Part shown: positions 44,204 to 56,100 of the stretch, one piece after another
How the letters are laid out: every line of letters starts with the position of its first letter
Numbering within the stretch: position 1 is the stretch's first letter
Source of the DNA: Grammothele lineata
Lineage: Eukaryota; Basidiomycota; Agaricomycetes; Polyporales; Polyporaceae
DNA length: 64,000 nucleotides
NCBI GenBank assembly: GCA_002150815.3
Contig: NDFF03000011.1
Location: 248,001-312,000, forward strand
Reading direction: 5' to 3'
The notes under the pieces: generated by a model
What the model saw: the letters and a program-made list of their open reading frames with translations, nothing else
Databases searched by the model: none
Told to the model about the DNA's origin: nothing
Translations under genes and position numbers: made by a program

Positions 44204-47200
44204 ATGTCCAGCGGCGCGCACCAACCGGAGCTCGAGCAGGATGATGCTGCGCTAATTACGCCGGGCACGACCCCCACGACCGCCACACGCGGCCCGCTCT
44301 ATCGCAGCATGAGCCATAGTTCGCAATGGTCGGTTCCGGAGACACCCTCACACCACCACCAGGGCACGTCCTACTTCAACCAGCGCGCCGCGTCGCCCAC
44401 CCAGCAGCGGCGCGTCCACTCCACGAGCCAGGCGAGGAACCCATCTACGAGCTCGACCAGGCGGCGCGGCGTCCGGAGCACAAGCGTCACGAGCTCCCAT
44501 GCGACTACGAGTCGCGCGCATGACGAGCGGAGTGTGCTCGACGAGGAGAACGAGGACGCGTCGGGATCTGGCGAGGACAATGGCGACTCGGGCAACGACA
44601 CGCCCCAGCCGGGAGATAGTCGCAACGGGGACGATGAGGACGATGAAGACCGCGAGGAGGATCCCATCACGCTCAAAGACCGTCAGTCGCTCATCAACGT
44701 CGAGCACCCGTTCGGTCTTCCGATCTGGAAGCCGGCGTTGTACAAGAAGCAGCGTTCAGTGACAAAGTACGCCGACCAGGCGCTGCACTCGGTCCCCAGC
44801 GCGCAGGCGGAGCGCCATCTCCTCCCGGGCAACATCTTCTGGCTCGTCGCGTTCGGATGGTGGCTCGCGGTGACGTGCTTCGCCGTGTCCGCTGTCCTGT
44901 ACGTTGTGCCAAAAGGTGGAAGGTCGTACGCGACCCTGATGTTCGGCCTGGGATGGTACATCGCGTGGCCGTTCGGAAAGTATGTCGAAGGCGATCTTGG
45001 TGTCCTTCCAGACGACGAGGAGACAGGTCTTCCCCCGGACTCAGCTCGCTCAGAGTACTTCCCTGAAGAGCAGCGTGCGAGTGGTTCGTCGTCCGCAAAC
45101 GCTACGGTTACCCCGCGTACGGCTCGTCCGCCAGAAGCAAGCTCAGACTCGTGGGTCGCGCCCACCGCTACCACGTCCCTCCTTAGTGCCGCCAACGGTC
45201 AGGTTCGTCCCCCGAATCGACAAACTCCGGCGAAGTCGTACGGGACCACCCAATCGGCGTCTTCATACTCGGTCGGTGTCTCGGTCTCGGAGAACAAGGC
45301 GGAATATTGGCTCGGCAAGGCGATCTTCTGGCTCGCGCTGGTTTCGATCGTCGCGCCACTCATGCTTCTAGTCTCCCTCATTTGCTGGTTCCTGATCTTC
45401 ACCATCCCAATGGCAAGGCTCAACTGGGCCCTCATCAAGCATCTGTTCGAGCATCCTACGTCCATCCGGTTCTGTGCGGCACCTTACGTCCCAGTATCCG
45501 AGGGAGGCGAAGTTGTAGAGGGCTCCGAGAACGCCAACGCGGATGGCATTCCCGTGGCATTCAAACATGCCAGGCTCGCTGCGGGTCAGGCTGCGCCATT
45601 CGGGTCGCCGACGTCGACGGTCCTCCTGTGCACATACAGGGCCTGGGGTTGGAAGTACTACAAGTACACGGTCGGTGGTGTCAACATTATCTTCGTGAAC
45701 CTCCTTCCTTTCGTTCTTTTCGCCATCCTTGACGGCATCGTCCTTCTTCCTATCGCTGAGAAGCGCGAGCATGCAGGCTTGCCTGTTCCTGCCTTCCTCG
45801 AGTTCATTACCGCCCGTGCCCTCATTTTCATTATGAGTCTGGCTAGCGTCATCCCGCTGTCGTATTTCATCGGCATGGCAGTCGCCTCTATCTCGGCGCA
45901 GTCCTCAATCGGTATGGGTGCCGTCATCAATGCCTCCTTCGGTTCCATCATTGAGATCATCCTCTACGGCATCGCACTCACCCAGAGCAAGGGCCACCTC
46001 GTCGAGGGTTCCATCGTCGGTTCATTGCTCGCGGGTGTGCTCCTCATGCCTGGGATGAGTATGATCAGCGGTGCTGTTAGGAAGAAGGAGATGAAGTTCA
46101 ACGCAAAGAGTGCAGGCGTAACGAGTATGCTGCTCATCATGGCTTTCATCGGGACCATCACCCCTACGCTTTTCTATCAGACGTACGGAAGCGTGAGTCC
46201 CATTTCACTCTTGGAGGAGAGGCGTATATTGACCTACCTGTTCGTAGTTTGAGCTCATTTGTGAAAGTTGCCCTTCGCATGATGATGAGTTGACATCCCT
46301 GACCAAGCCATGGGTGTGCCAGCATTGCTACTACCAGCACCCAGACCCCGTCGACGACCCCTTCTACCAGTCAACCGTCAAGAGCTTGATGTACTTCTGT
46401 GCGGTCGTCCTCCTGTTTGTAAGCTCCCGTGTCTGTTCCTTTGGTGAATACATGCTTACACCCCATGTAGTCCTACCTTATCGGTCTCTGGTTCTCTCTA
46501 CGGACGCACGCGAGCCAAATCTGGCAGAACCCGCAGCAGCTCTTGCACCCGATGGACTTGAATGCCCCGGCTGCCTCCAGCAGACTTTCGATCTATCACA
46601 AGCTCATTCCGGGAGGACAGCTGAAGGGAACTCTGCACCACAGACCAAGTGTGCTGACTACGCAAACCACGGAAAGCGCTGTGCCTTCTCGCAGCCAAAC
46701 ACCTGTGCCTCGCGTCGTCGAACCCGTCTCGAACGATCCTCAGCACTCGCCCGTAACACCGACCGTACCCAACCCGCTCAACCGCCGCATCTCGTACGCC
46801 AACCCACCCGTTGTCAACGCTCCCGGCTACACACCAATCCTCGAGAGTGTCGATCATGCGATCAAGGACACCGGCATTCAGCCTCTACAGCTCCCTGGGA
46901 CACTCACTACGGACGAGTTCACCCGCGCCGTCGCGGTCGCAACTGTGAGCGCGCTTCGCCACCAACAGACGCAATCGCACTCTCCTGCGCGTCTTCGTGC
47001 GTCCGGTGCGGAAATGGATGCCGGCGGACATGGTGGTCACGGTGGCCATGATGCACCTTCGTGGAGTCGGATGACCAGTGCTAGCGTGCTGTTGGCGTGT
47101 ACGGCCCTGTACGCGATCATCGCGGGTATGTGTCCTTAACTTCTGTCACATTTCATGGGGCTGATTGAACCCTGTCCCACAGAAATTCTGGTCGATGTCG

Positions 47201-47802
47201 TGGACGTCATCTTGGAAGGCTCTGGCATCGACGAGAAGTTCCTCGGCGTGACGCTCTTCGCGCTCGTTCCCAACACGACGGAGTTCATGAACGCCATCTC
47301 GTTCGCGATGAACGGCAACATCGCGCTCAGGTGAGCGCGAGCTAGTCACCCGTCAACCGGTTTTTTGACTGACGTGTCCCATTTGTAGTATGGAGATTGG
47401 GTCTGCGTATGCGCTTCAAGTCTGTCTGCTCCAGATCCCGGCGATGGTCGCGTTCTCCGCCTGGTATTCTCCTGAGAAGATGGGCTCTGTGGCAGAAACC
47501 TTCACGTGAGTTATTTAACGCCTATGCTCGTATAGGGCTGGTTTGCTGACGAGTCTCATAGTTTGATTTTCCCTCGCTGGGACATCATCGCAATCATCCT
47601 CTCTGTGTTCCTCATGACATACACCTACATCGAGGCGAAGAGTAACTACCACCGTGGCAGCATCCTCGTTCTTAGTTATCTGGTCCTCGTCTCGGGCTTC
47701 TACTATGCCCCGGAACGGGATGAGGAGAATGAAATGCTGGGTGCCTTCAGCACCATTGCGCAGACGTTCAGCAACTCCCTCTCGTTCCTCTCTTTCCACT
47801 GA
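44204..47802 (+). CDS. VNX1: VNX1-type vacuolar cation/H+ exchanger (CAX superfamily)
   Basis: This is a large exchanger of the CAX superfamily resembling yeast Vnx1, which swaps Na+ or K+ for H+ at the vacuole or endomembranes. Start [14 protein letters not shown] at 44204 is preferred over the open extension to 44054. Exons end at about 46192, 46418, 47125, 47330, 47505 and 47802. The N-terminus is long, disordered and acidic ([11 protein letters not shown]). Two YccF-like membrane modules follow ([17 protein letters not shown] and [18 protein letters not shown]). The first exchanger half has the alpha-repeat [19 protein letters not shown] loop with paired CESC and CQHC motifs comes next, then a long Pro/Ser loop with [10 protein letters not shown]. 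The second alpha-repeat is [18 protein letters not shown]. The Asn and Glu residues expected for ion coordination are present in both repeats. Confidence 0.88.
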
Positions 47803-48038
47803 ACGTTCGTTCGCACGTTTGCGGTACGCACCGTCAGGGTGATATATCCCTTGGATCCCGACTTTTACATACATACCGTCTTGTTCTTCGTACTTGACTT
47901 CTCGCGAAGCTCCTAGCCGTTCCTTTACGTGCAAGTATATATACCGCTATAGCAGTACGAATCGTGTCTGGATATCGCAATCTGGAAGGGACGATTGACC
48001 TCATATCCGTCGTCTATTTATGCACTGTAGTTTCGGCT

Positions 48039-48087
48039 TTACGACCTCTTACGACCAGTTACGCCCGATTTACGACAAGCTGACGAC
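48039..48087. repeat. Five TTACGAC-like repeats at 10-11 bp spacing
   Basis: TTACGAC occurs at 48039, 48049 and 48070, with variants TTACGCC at 48059 and TGACGAC at 48081. The start-to-start spacing of 10, 10, 11 and 11 bp puts all five on one face of the helix. They lie 237 bp after the VNX1 stop and about 200 bp before the Dpb3-like start, so they could be promoter operators or lie in a 3' region. Confidence 0.55.
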
Positions 48088-48192
48088 AAGATTGGCTGCC
48101 AGTCGACCACCCAGCTGCATTCAGCCTTGGCCTTCGGGTACTTAAGGTATATGACGTGCGGGCCGGCTGATCTTGAGGGTATTAAAGATGTG

Positions 48193-48203
48193 ACGCGACG
48201 CGT
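48193..48203. promoter_or_regulatory. MluI cell-cycle box (ACGCGT) pair
   Basis: ACGCGA (48193-48198) overlaps ACGCGT (48198-48203), and a TTCGCGTTT-like site lies just after. They are about 80-90 bp before the ATG of a DNA-replication gene. MCB/SCB elements of this type drive G1/S expression through MBF in other fungi, so the same is inferred here. Confidence 0.5.
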
Positions 48204-48284
48204 CTGAGAGCGTGACCCTTCGCGTTTGACCCGTCCTCCTTGGCTTTGCTCTTTCCTCCACGCTTCACCCTAGGGCCACTCACC

Positions 48285-49228
48285 ATGTCACGTCCTACCT
48301 CCCCTACTATTGATTCGAACGATCTAGAAGCAACCATGCCTGTAGATGGCCCCCTTGAGACTGTGCAAGTTGGAGAATCTTCTGAAACAAAACCCAAACC
48401 GAAGAAGCCTAAAGCTCCAGATACCCTCAACCGCCAACCAGGCAAGTCGGTGTTTCCCCACGCCAAAGTACAGAGGATATTGAAGGCGGACAAGGTGCGA
48501 TAGGTTCTTGGGTATGCGCTCGACGTCCTCCATCTGACACCGCCCGCCGCACCCTGCCCATCTGTCTATCTGACCACACTCGCTCGTTCTATCTGTATAT
48601 TCGACACATTTCACAGGAACTCATTATGGTTCAGCGTGAAGCTGCGTTTCTGATTGCGCGTGCGACGGAAGAGTTCGTGCACCGGTTATCGGAGGCAGCG
48701 CAACGAGGGGCGGCGCGGGAGCGGCGAACGACGGTGCAGGCGAAGGACCTAGGTACGTCAACTCACACAGCTATATTCCCCACACGTTAGTGACGACGGT
48801 GACTCTCGCTGTTGCTCGGCCGAAACGCCTATGCACTGCAGTCGCGTCTGTGCGAAAGGCGGAGGAGTTCGCGTTCCTTGAAGGTGTGTTTCTCGAATCT
48901 CACCGCCGTTGTCCGCGAACACCCCTGCTGCGTTGTTCTGAATCCCTGTGCAGAGCTGTTGCCGTTGTTCGAAGCTGCCGACGTGCCTGCGGGCGCACGA
49001 CGCGCCGGGGCAGACAGAGAAGGCGGGAAGGCGAAGGGTGGCGGCTCCAGGGGGAAAGCACCAGACAGAGGTCCGACAATGCTGGACCAGTTCGTTGCGC
49101 AGAAGCCCAGGGATGGCTCGCCCGCCGAAGCCGACGAGGATGACGACATGGGCGCCCAAGGGGAAGGTTTTGTTGAACACCCCGACGGAACGCTATCGCT
49201 GGCTGGACCGGGCGAGGCGCCGCCATGA
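48285..49228 (+). CDS. DPB3: Histone-fold protein, DNA polymerase epsilon subunit Dpb3/POLE4-like
   Basis: This is a small histone-fold protein of the CBF/NF-Y type. The core FPHAKVQRILKADK, ELIMVQREAAFLIARATEEF and VRKAEEFAFLE matches Dpb3/POLE4, the minor subunit of DNA polymerase epsilon that pairs with Dpb4 and helps bind nucleosomal DNA. Related chromatin-remodelling (CHRAC) subunits are the main alternative. Exons are 48285-48494, 48617-48752, 48842-48883 and 48954-49228. The start at 48285 (MSRPTSPTIDSND) follows a CACC context. After the fold comes a basic Gly/Lys stretch, then the C-terminus LDQFVAQKPRDG with an acidic EADEDDD patch, common in this family. MCB-like sites upstream fit a replication role. 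Confidence 0.85.
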
Positions 49229-50755
49229 TGGGTGTGGTCGGGGCGGGGGAGGCGTATTTGGGTTCTGTTCTCCCCGGTTAGACTCGTGTGATGGGTGCTG
49301 GTGAGTACGTACGGGTGCTTTTGCGGTCTATGCTGTGAGCTTACGCACTCGGCACCCCATTTTGTCAGGTGGCTTGTATGATATCGATGTTAGCTGTGCA
49401 TTGTATGCTGAACGGTTGCGCAGTTCTGGCATGCTGAGAACGAGATTGCGCCCTCTATGAGCGCCGCCCTCTTGGCAACTCGTGGGTGCCTGTGGCGCTG
49501 ACTACACTAGTTGGTGGAGGGTGGACTTCCATTCTCAGTAGGTGCGATTTCGCTGCAGCAACTGCAGGCTCTGACGCTTGCGTTCGGGTCAGGACGTATG
49601 GCTTCCCTCCCCCATTCGTCCTGTAAACATGTCAGTGCGCCTTGAGTAATCCAACATGGTCGTTCTACTCAGTTAAGAGTTCCTTTGCCGAGGAGACTTT
49701 AAGCACCGTTCGGTTTTTTGGTCCTATGGAGAGAGCTCGCACTGGCTCCATAGTCGCTTGTTTCACCTGTAACGGGTGGGAAGGCTTGCGCAACTTCTAC
49801 TCCTCCACAACTTACCATTTCTCTGGTCTCACGACCAAACAAAGAGATATAGGATATCCTAGGCTAGTGCAAGTACGTCGTATGCTGTCATTATGACTAG
49901 TTAGGTCAGTGAAGCATTAACAGGACTTCAACGACGGTGACATCAAGCTCACAACAGGAGTCTTTCACGTATGCTAGCTGACCCAGAGTCCGCCCATCAC
50001 ATGGATACGGCAACTCCTCGCCTTCTCGCTGCCTCGAGTGAGCTTGACCCTTCGTGCTGGAAGGTTCGCCCCCACGCGAGGCGGTTCGCGTGGCAACAGA
50101 GCATGGCGGTATTCGGAGCATACGTCCTACTCATTGATTTTGCCACACTTTGAAGCCTGCGCAGGCGTTTGTTCACAGCTGCGCCGGCTTCATCTGTCAA
50201 GACGCCTGTGCTTCGACGTCATCTTCGAATCGGGCACTGGTTCAGGGTCGTGCCGCAGTTGGTCCCAAGACCTCACAAGGGCGCCCTATGCTGACGCTCG
50301 TAGCCGTCGACGACAAGCGATCGGTGGGCTCGGGCTGCCAGCAAGAAACTCGACGAACACCATGCCCTGCTGCACGGCACCGAGACGGCGAGACCATGCG
50401 CCTGCATTGCAGTCGTGAGCGCTAGCAACGTAACGAGGAATTAGGTACGAACTCTGTTATTTACCCCACCTCCGCATTTGATGGGGGCGTCCCGAGATCT
50501 GACCCCATTCTCTCATCAGGAAGTCCTTGTTTTGCTGTACGGCAGGATTCTGGTAGAAGAACCCTATCCGCGCGCACACCCATGTCATGCACAGCGCGCT
50601 GGCGTCCCCGATACAACCGTAGCGCTCAGGCCGACTGCAGTGGATATATAGTGGGGTTCGTTGGAGAGAGAACTGAACTGCCTCTTCATGCCCAATATTC
50701 GGGCCTGCAAACATCCAGGCATACCCCGTCGATCTCAGTCACCAGATGTGCCAGC
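49229..50755. other. Intergenic, 1.5 kb upstream of the DUF6533 gene
   Basis: No gene is recognised; frames at 49642-49896 and 50038-50425 have no domain or splice structure. A TATATA at 50645-50650 is the likely TATA box of the DUF6533 gene. Confidence 0.4.
50645..50650 (+). promoter_or_regulatory. TATA box of the DUF6533 gene
   Basis: TATATA about 106 bp before the ATG at 50756, in a GGATATATAGTGGGG context. The distance fits those of the TATA-like elements at other genes in this window. Confidence 0.5.
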
Positions 50756-52619
50756 ATGCAGTCGATCAAGCCTGACGACAAACTCGATCTGTGAGTTGCT
50801 TCCATACTTGGTAACGCATGTCCCTCCGTTGACACGGCTCACGACGCTACAGGACCATCACACTTGTGAGTCTCGTGACACTCGTACTAGATGCCGATGC
50901 GTATGCTTATGCCTTCGTGGTTAGGCCGTTGGTCTCAGCTGTTACACCATCCTGATTTGGGATCACCTGCTCACATTGGGCGACGAGGTGCGTCACCATG
51001 CCCAATACCGCACGTTCCGTAAAGTCTCATGGAATTCGTAGGTGAAATATATATGGAGAAAGAAGAAAACACGGGGTATGTTACTCGTCTACTATCTCAT
51101 AAATGCGGCTTAACGTCTGAATGCATCTCTCTAGTGATCTATCTTTTCTTCTTGGTATGCCATGACCTTGCGATGAACGCTGGCTTCTCTGCTGACTACT
51201 CACAGAACCGCTATCTTACGCCATTTGCTTTTATTCTTAATCTATTTGGTTTGTGATTGCTTGCCAAAACAACTCTCGATTGTGTAGCGGCTTACCTCGC
51301 GCTATACAGCGTACTTTTCAGGCAAATTCACCGGTGAAGTAGGTGTCTTCCAAACATGAGGAAGCGACTATGTACTGATAGACGGTGCTGTTCAGCTGTT
51401 CGTACAACCATGTCGTAAGCCAGATATAGTACGTCGGGCGTACTGACCGACGCTTCAGGTGCGAGCACTTCGTGAAATATGAAGGCGCCACGACTATGAT
51501 TGGAATCAACATAGCTGCGCTTATGATGCTTCACCGTATCAATGCGCTATATTACAATAACAAGCCTGTTGTCGCGATTGTCGCTCTCGTCTTTGTAGCG
51601 GAGGCCGCAACGAACGCGTGGCTGTTAGCATCTGGCCATGGTACGTACCTTTTCGATTCCTACCTTGCCCCGTACCTAATCATCGTACACAGCGGTGCCT
51701 GCTACCGAAAAGATTGGCGGTACGTATGATAAAAGATTGTCTCAGTACGGATACCCACACTGACATTAAGGCTCAGCGTGTACCATGATCTTCGGGTATA
51801 AAAAGAACGAAAACTCGGGAAGAGTTGCCAGATCCGCCTCGGCGTGGTTGCCGTTGTTATACGACACTATTGTTCTCATCCTCACCGTGGCCAAGACTTA
51901 CAGCGGTACGAGATACCCCGCCATCGTGCGGACGACTCGAATACTCCTTCAAGATGGCATCCTGTACTACAGGTACGGTGACCAAGTCATACAACAATCA
52001 AAGCGCCCTCGCTGAACTGCTACACTTGCCAGCGTCATTTTCTCCGTTACACTCGGGCTCACTATCATGATCGCCGTTTGTGGGCAGGGTCTTCAGAACG
52101 TCTTAGCTCAGTGAGATACCACAGCAATATTAATTCTACACTATATTGACTTGTTATTTTGCAGGGCCGAGTATCTGTAAGCGCGAATCACGGGGGAGCT
52201 AGAATGAGTTACTCACGAATCGTCATGGTTTTAGCATGAACGTTGCAATGATTTCTCGTATCACCCTTCACCTTAAGAAAGAAGCTCATCGCACGCCTAA
52301 GCCACCTGCAACGCACACAACGTACGATCATACGTCTTTCATGGAAGGAGGGCACTTCTCTGCTATGCATTTCAACCACCCGAACGGCTTGCACAGATCG
52401 CCAGACTTCCTCATTTCTGTGCAGGAGCACTCGGTCATGCATGATGATCACGGCGATATCGTGTCAGTCAAGGCACCGAAGAAGGCTCACCCTTCTCCCT
52501 ACTCGCATAGGAACCGGGCATCGTGGGAGGGAGAGGAGGAATGGCACGAGTTCGCGCCTGTGAGCACACCGCGGAGAGGACCTTGGGGTCGCAAACATGA
52601 TACGTCTGAGTTGGTATAG
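50756..52619 (+). CDS. DUF6533-domain 7-TM protein
   Basis: This is a predicted seven-transmembrane protein of the basidiomycete DUF6533 family, of unknown function and often regarded as receptor-like. The start MQSIKPDDKLDL at 50756 lies about 106 bp after a TATATA. The signature is AVGLSCYTILIWDHLLTLGD, spliced to EVKYIWRKKKTR and then VIYLFFLNRYLTPFAFILNLF. Further exons give a Cys-Glu-His segment with EHFVKYEGATTMIGINI, then RINALYYNNKPVVAIVALVF, TMIFGYKKN with LLYDTIVLILTVAK, a VIFSVTLGLTIMIAV segment, GLQNVLAQ and AEYLL. The last exon starts MNVAMISRITLHLKKEAH. The cytoplasmic tail is polar with many His residues (HFSAMHFNHPNGLH). About a dozen short introns are present, and I found no frame break. 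It is the only DUF6533 gene here and is unrelated at motif level to the DUF6534 array. Confidence 0.85.
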
Positions 52620-53153
52620 TCAAGTATTCCGTTGGCGCAAACCCCTTTTCTTGTGGAATCTCGGAAGGTCCTTTGTGTAGTCCAGCTCGTATTTATGTCG
52701 TGTCGCAGGCTGTTGAACTCGCAATATCTACACCATGTAGCCCTAGTGTACTATATCAACTTTTAGTTGTATCTCGACCCAATGCTTAGTGTGTCCTGAG
52801 AGGGAACCTCTTGCGTGTCTCGGGATCGCGCTCCGAGCGAGACGAGTGTCTTTTTTCCCTCCAGCAGCTTATGCTCTGCCTAAGAAACTGGTGAGGCATC
52901 TGCCAAGGCCTAAGGAGAACTTGACGACGACGGGCCGGGGAGTGGGTCGGCCACCCGGAGTCCCGATCGGCCCGGGGATCGTTGATGACGTCTCTGAAGG
53001 TGGCCGCTGCTCTGGGTAAGCAGGATGCTTCCTGTACAGTAATAGACCAGGCTTTACTCGCTTTCCCTCGCCTTTGGTCCTCCACAGCTCCTCGCACGAC
53101 CGCCTTATCCTACCGACAGATCCTGCTCGCACAGCAGCGACGGCCTTGTAGAG
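52620..53153. other. Intergenic with an unexplained coding-like stretch before DDB1
   Basis: After a pyrimidine tract and CAG near 52863 the plus frame reads AYALPKKLVRHLPRPKEN and GRPPGVPIGPGIVDDVSEG. An overlapping frame from about 52991 then reads KVAAALGKQDASCTVIDQAL. These look protein-like but need a frame change or an intron, and no ATG exon was found. It may be an unrecognised small gene, a 5' leader of DDB1, or chance. Confidence 0.25.
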
Positions 53154-56100
53154 ATGCGCGTCATCGGGACATTCCATCCCTCTTCCTCTGTCTCGCGCTC
53201 GCTCAAATGCGCGCTCACACCCGACACCTCCCTGGAGCATCTGGTCGTCGCCAAAACAGACAAGCTTGAAGTATACTCCCTCCAGCCGGATGGTCTCAGG
53301 AAGGAATGCACGACAGATATGTGGGGAAGGATTGTGGGGTTGCAGGCGGTGCCTTCCGAGGTGCGTTCAGTTGCGATGTTCGCTTGCATGAGCATCCTCT
53401 ATCCTGCTAAGTGCAGAGCTGATGGATAATCTCTGTCTGTGCAGACAGAAGGACAGTCTGACATATTGGTCATGACTGACCACCCTAATCCAAACCTTGT
53501 TCTCATGACCTACACTATGGAGGATGATGTTGCGGCATTGGTTGAGACCAGTTCCCAGTCTCTAGCGGATCGAGCAGCAAGACAATCCGAATATGTTATG
53601 GATTTTGCCGTGGACCCTTGCGGAAAATCTGTGGCTGTCAGCTGCTATACCGGCAAGCTTAAGGTGGTTCAAATTCAGAAAGGGGAGCTCAGTGACCCCT
53701 TCGATGTCTCGTAAGTGTATTGCAACCTTCGGGATCCCGCCCATCCTCACGGTGTTATTGAACATGTTCGATCAGTCTTCCCGAGCTGAACTTACTCGCC
53801 TTCACCTTCCTTCACACGGATGACGAAGATCTTTTGGCTCTGGCTTTCCTCCATCTAAATCATCGACAAGAGATACAGCTCCTATGTCGAGACCTCAACC
53901 TAAATGACTTCGAACTCTCTCTATCACACACACATACGATACTCACAACCGTTCTCTCAGAGCGGACATTTCCTTCATTAGATCCTCCTCCTATGCTGAT
54001 TCCAATACCTAGTCATCGTGTCGGCTCAGACGATGATGACGATGACGAAGACCGAGTATCCCATCGTGGCGGAGTACTTGTGCTTGGCGGAAAGAGAATC
54101 GTATTCTACGAGCATGCATCCCAGGGACAACAGAGTACTCGTCAAGATAAACAACGTCGCACTAGCAAGCGCGTTACAAAATCAGATAAAAAGGACACGG
54201 CGGCGAAGGAGAAAGCAAAAGAGAGGGAACGGGAAAGTCGAAAGCTGCCGCCAAGGGCCAGTGTGAAGTGGCCATGGGCATCTGTCACGGCGTGAGTCGC
54301 GTTCGATTTTACTTCACGATCCTCAAAGCGAAGCTTCAACGTTATGCAGATGGTGTCCTGTAGACGCAGACGGGCGACGTTTCTTGCTAGGCGATGCGTA
54401 TGGTCGTCTATCCATGCTTGCGTTTGACGAGGAGAAGATGTGTCTCAACTTGCTTCCATTAGGCGAGGTAAGCTATATAGATAAAGGTATCCTCAGAATT
54501 TGCTGAACGATTCCTCAGACTTCTCCTGCGACGTGCATGTCGTACCTATCGTCGCAAGTGCTGTATCTGGGCTCACATTTCGGAGATGCCCAACTTCTGC
54601 GCATACACTCATCGCCAATCACCAGCGATACATCCGAGACCCTTCCCATACCCAAGGGCATATCCACTGTGTCGCCGACCTCATTATCAAGCAAAGGAAA
54701 GGGGAAGGCCGGTGACGACGAAGCGGGAGGGCGAAGGGAAGGAAGAGTCGTGAGCATGAAGGGCCTCTTCCTCGAGGTCCTCCAGAGTCACAACAACATC
54801 GCCCCTATAATGGACGCTATCCTGACAGATGTAGATAGGAGTGGTCAGGTTGGTGGCTCCTGGTGTGTCTGCCAGGATGATGCTCATCCAGATGTATATT
54901 TTGTAGCCACAGGTCGTAACGTGTTCTGGTGCGCGCAATACGGGCTCCCTGAGGGTTATCCGTACGGAGGCAGACTTCAAGGAGCAAGCCAAACTAGATG
55001 GCCTTTCTGGTATAACGGCTTTGTGGCCCGTCAAGGCTCGCTTTTCCGATCCGTGCGTGCCTGCCATGTTTTCCTCACTATTGAAGAATTCACGACTTTG
55101 AGCAGGAGCCACATCCATCTAGTCATCTCGACCCTTGAAGACACATTCATTTTTGCGCTCTCTAGCAAGGATGCTATAACAAATCTCGACCCAGCCTCCA
55201 TCGGCTTGGCTACAAACGTGCCGACATTCGCTCTAGGAAACATCCCTCGCAGAGAGTCTAGGATGAGCGGAGGACGATCTACATCATCTTATGTGGACTC
55301 GTCTCTCATCGTGCAGATTACCTCCGAAGGCGTGCAGGTAGTTGAATACGACGCCGCGCTCATGTCGTTCACCAGACATGGGCAAGGCTGGTATCCCAAA
55401 CAACTTGGCGGGGATTACGCCACACGGGAGGTTGTCGCGGCTGCGATGAGTCCCAGCCAATATGCTGTAGGGCTGAAAGGCGGTCGTCTGGTGCTGCTTA
55501 ACATTGACCAAAATGATCGCCTACAAGTCATCGCGTGAGTTCTGATTGTTCGTCGTTCCCCCAGAACGAGGACTCAACGCCACACATAGGTCCCGGGACT
55601 TCCCGGACGAAATCTGCGCAATCTCCTGCGATCCGATGGATCCTACCAAGAATTTTGCCACGACCATTGCCGTTTCGTTCTGGGGTTCCAACGCCATCGC
55701 TGTTATCGCGCTCAACGATCCGGGCTTGAAGACGGTCTGCTCCGTCTCTCTCCCTGCCCTTCCGCGCTCGGTGCTTCTACACAACTTCGGCAGTAGCTCG
55801 AGCTCCAAGGACCCGAACCACCGCCCGCACCTCCTAGCGGGCCTCGCAGATGGGACACTCGTAACTTTCGCGTTACGCGACGGGGCGCTGGTCGATCGGA
55901 AGACGAGTTCGCTGGGCAACGCGCCTGTGAGCCTGTCTGTCTGTACGATCGATGGACGCAGGGCCGTCTTCGCGAGTGGGACACGGACGAACATCCTCTT
56001 CTGGGATCGCCAGCGTTTGAAGCCCTCTCCTACCGCCATCAGAGTCTGTAAATTTTCCACCTTACTGAGATCACTTGAAGCTCATTGGTACGGATTTATA

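Larger units (their letters stand above)
47803..48284. other. Intergenic, between VNX1 and the histone-fold gene
   Basis: It contains a phased series of TTACGAC-like repeats (48039-48087) and MluI-box-like sites (48193-48203), listed separately. No gene is seen. Confidence 0.5.
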
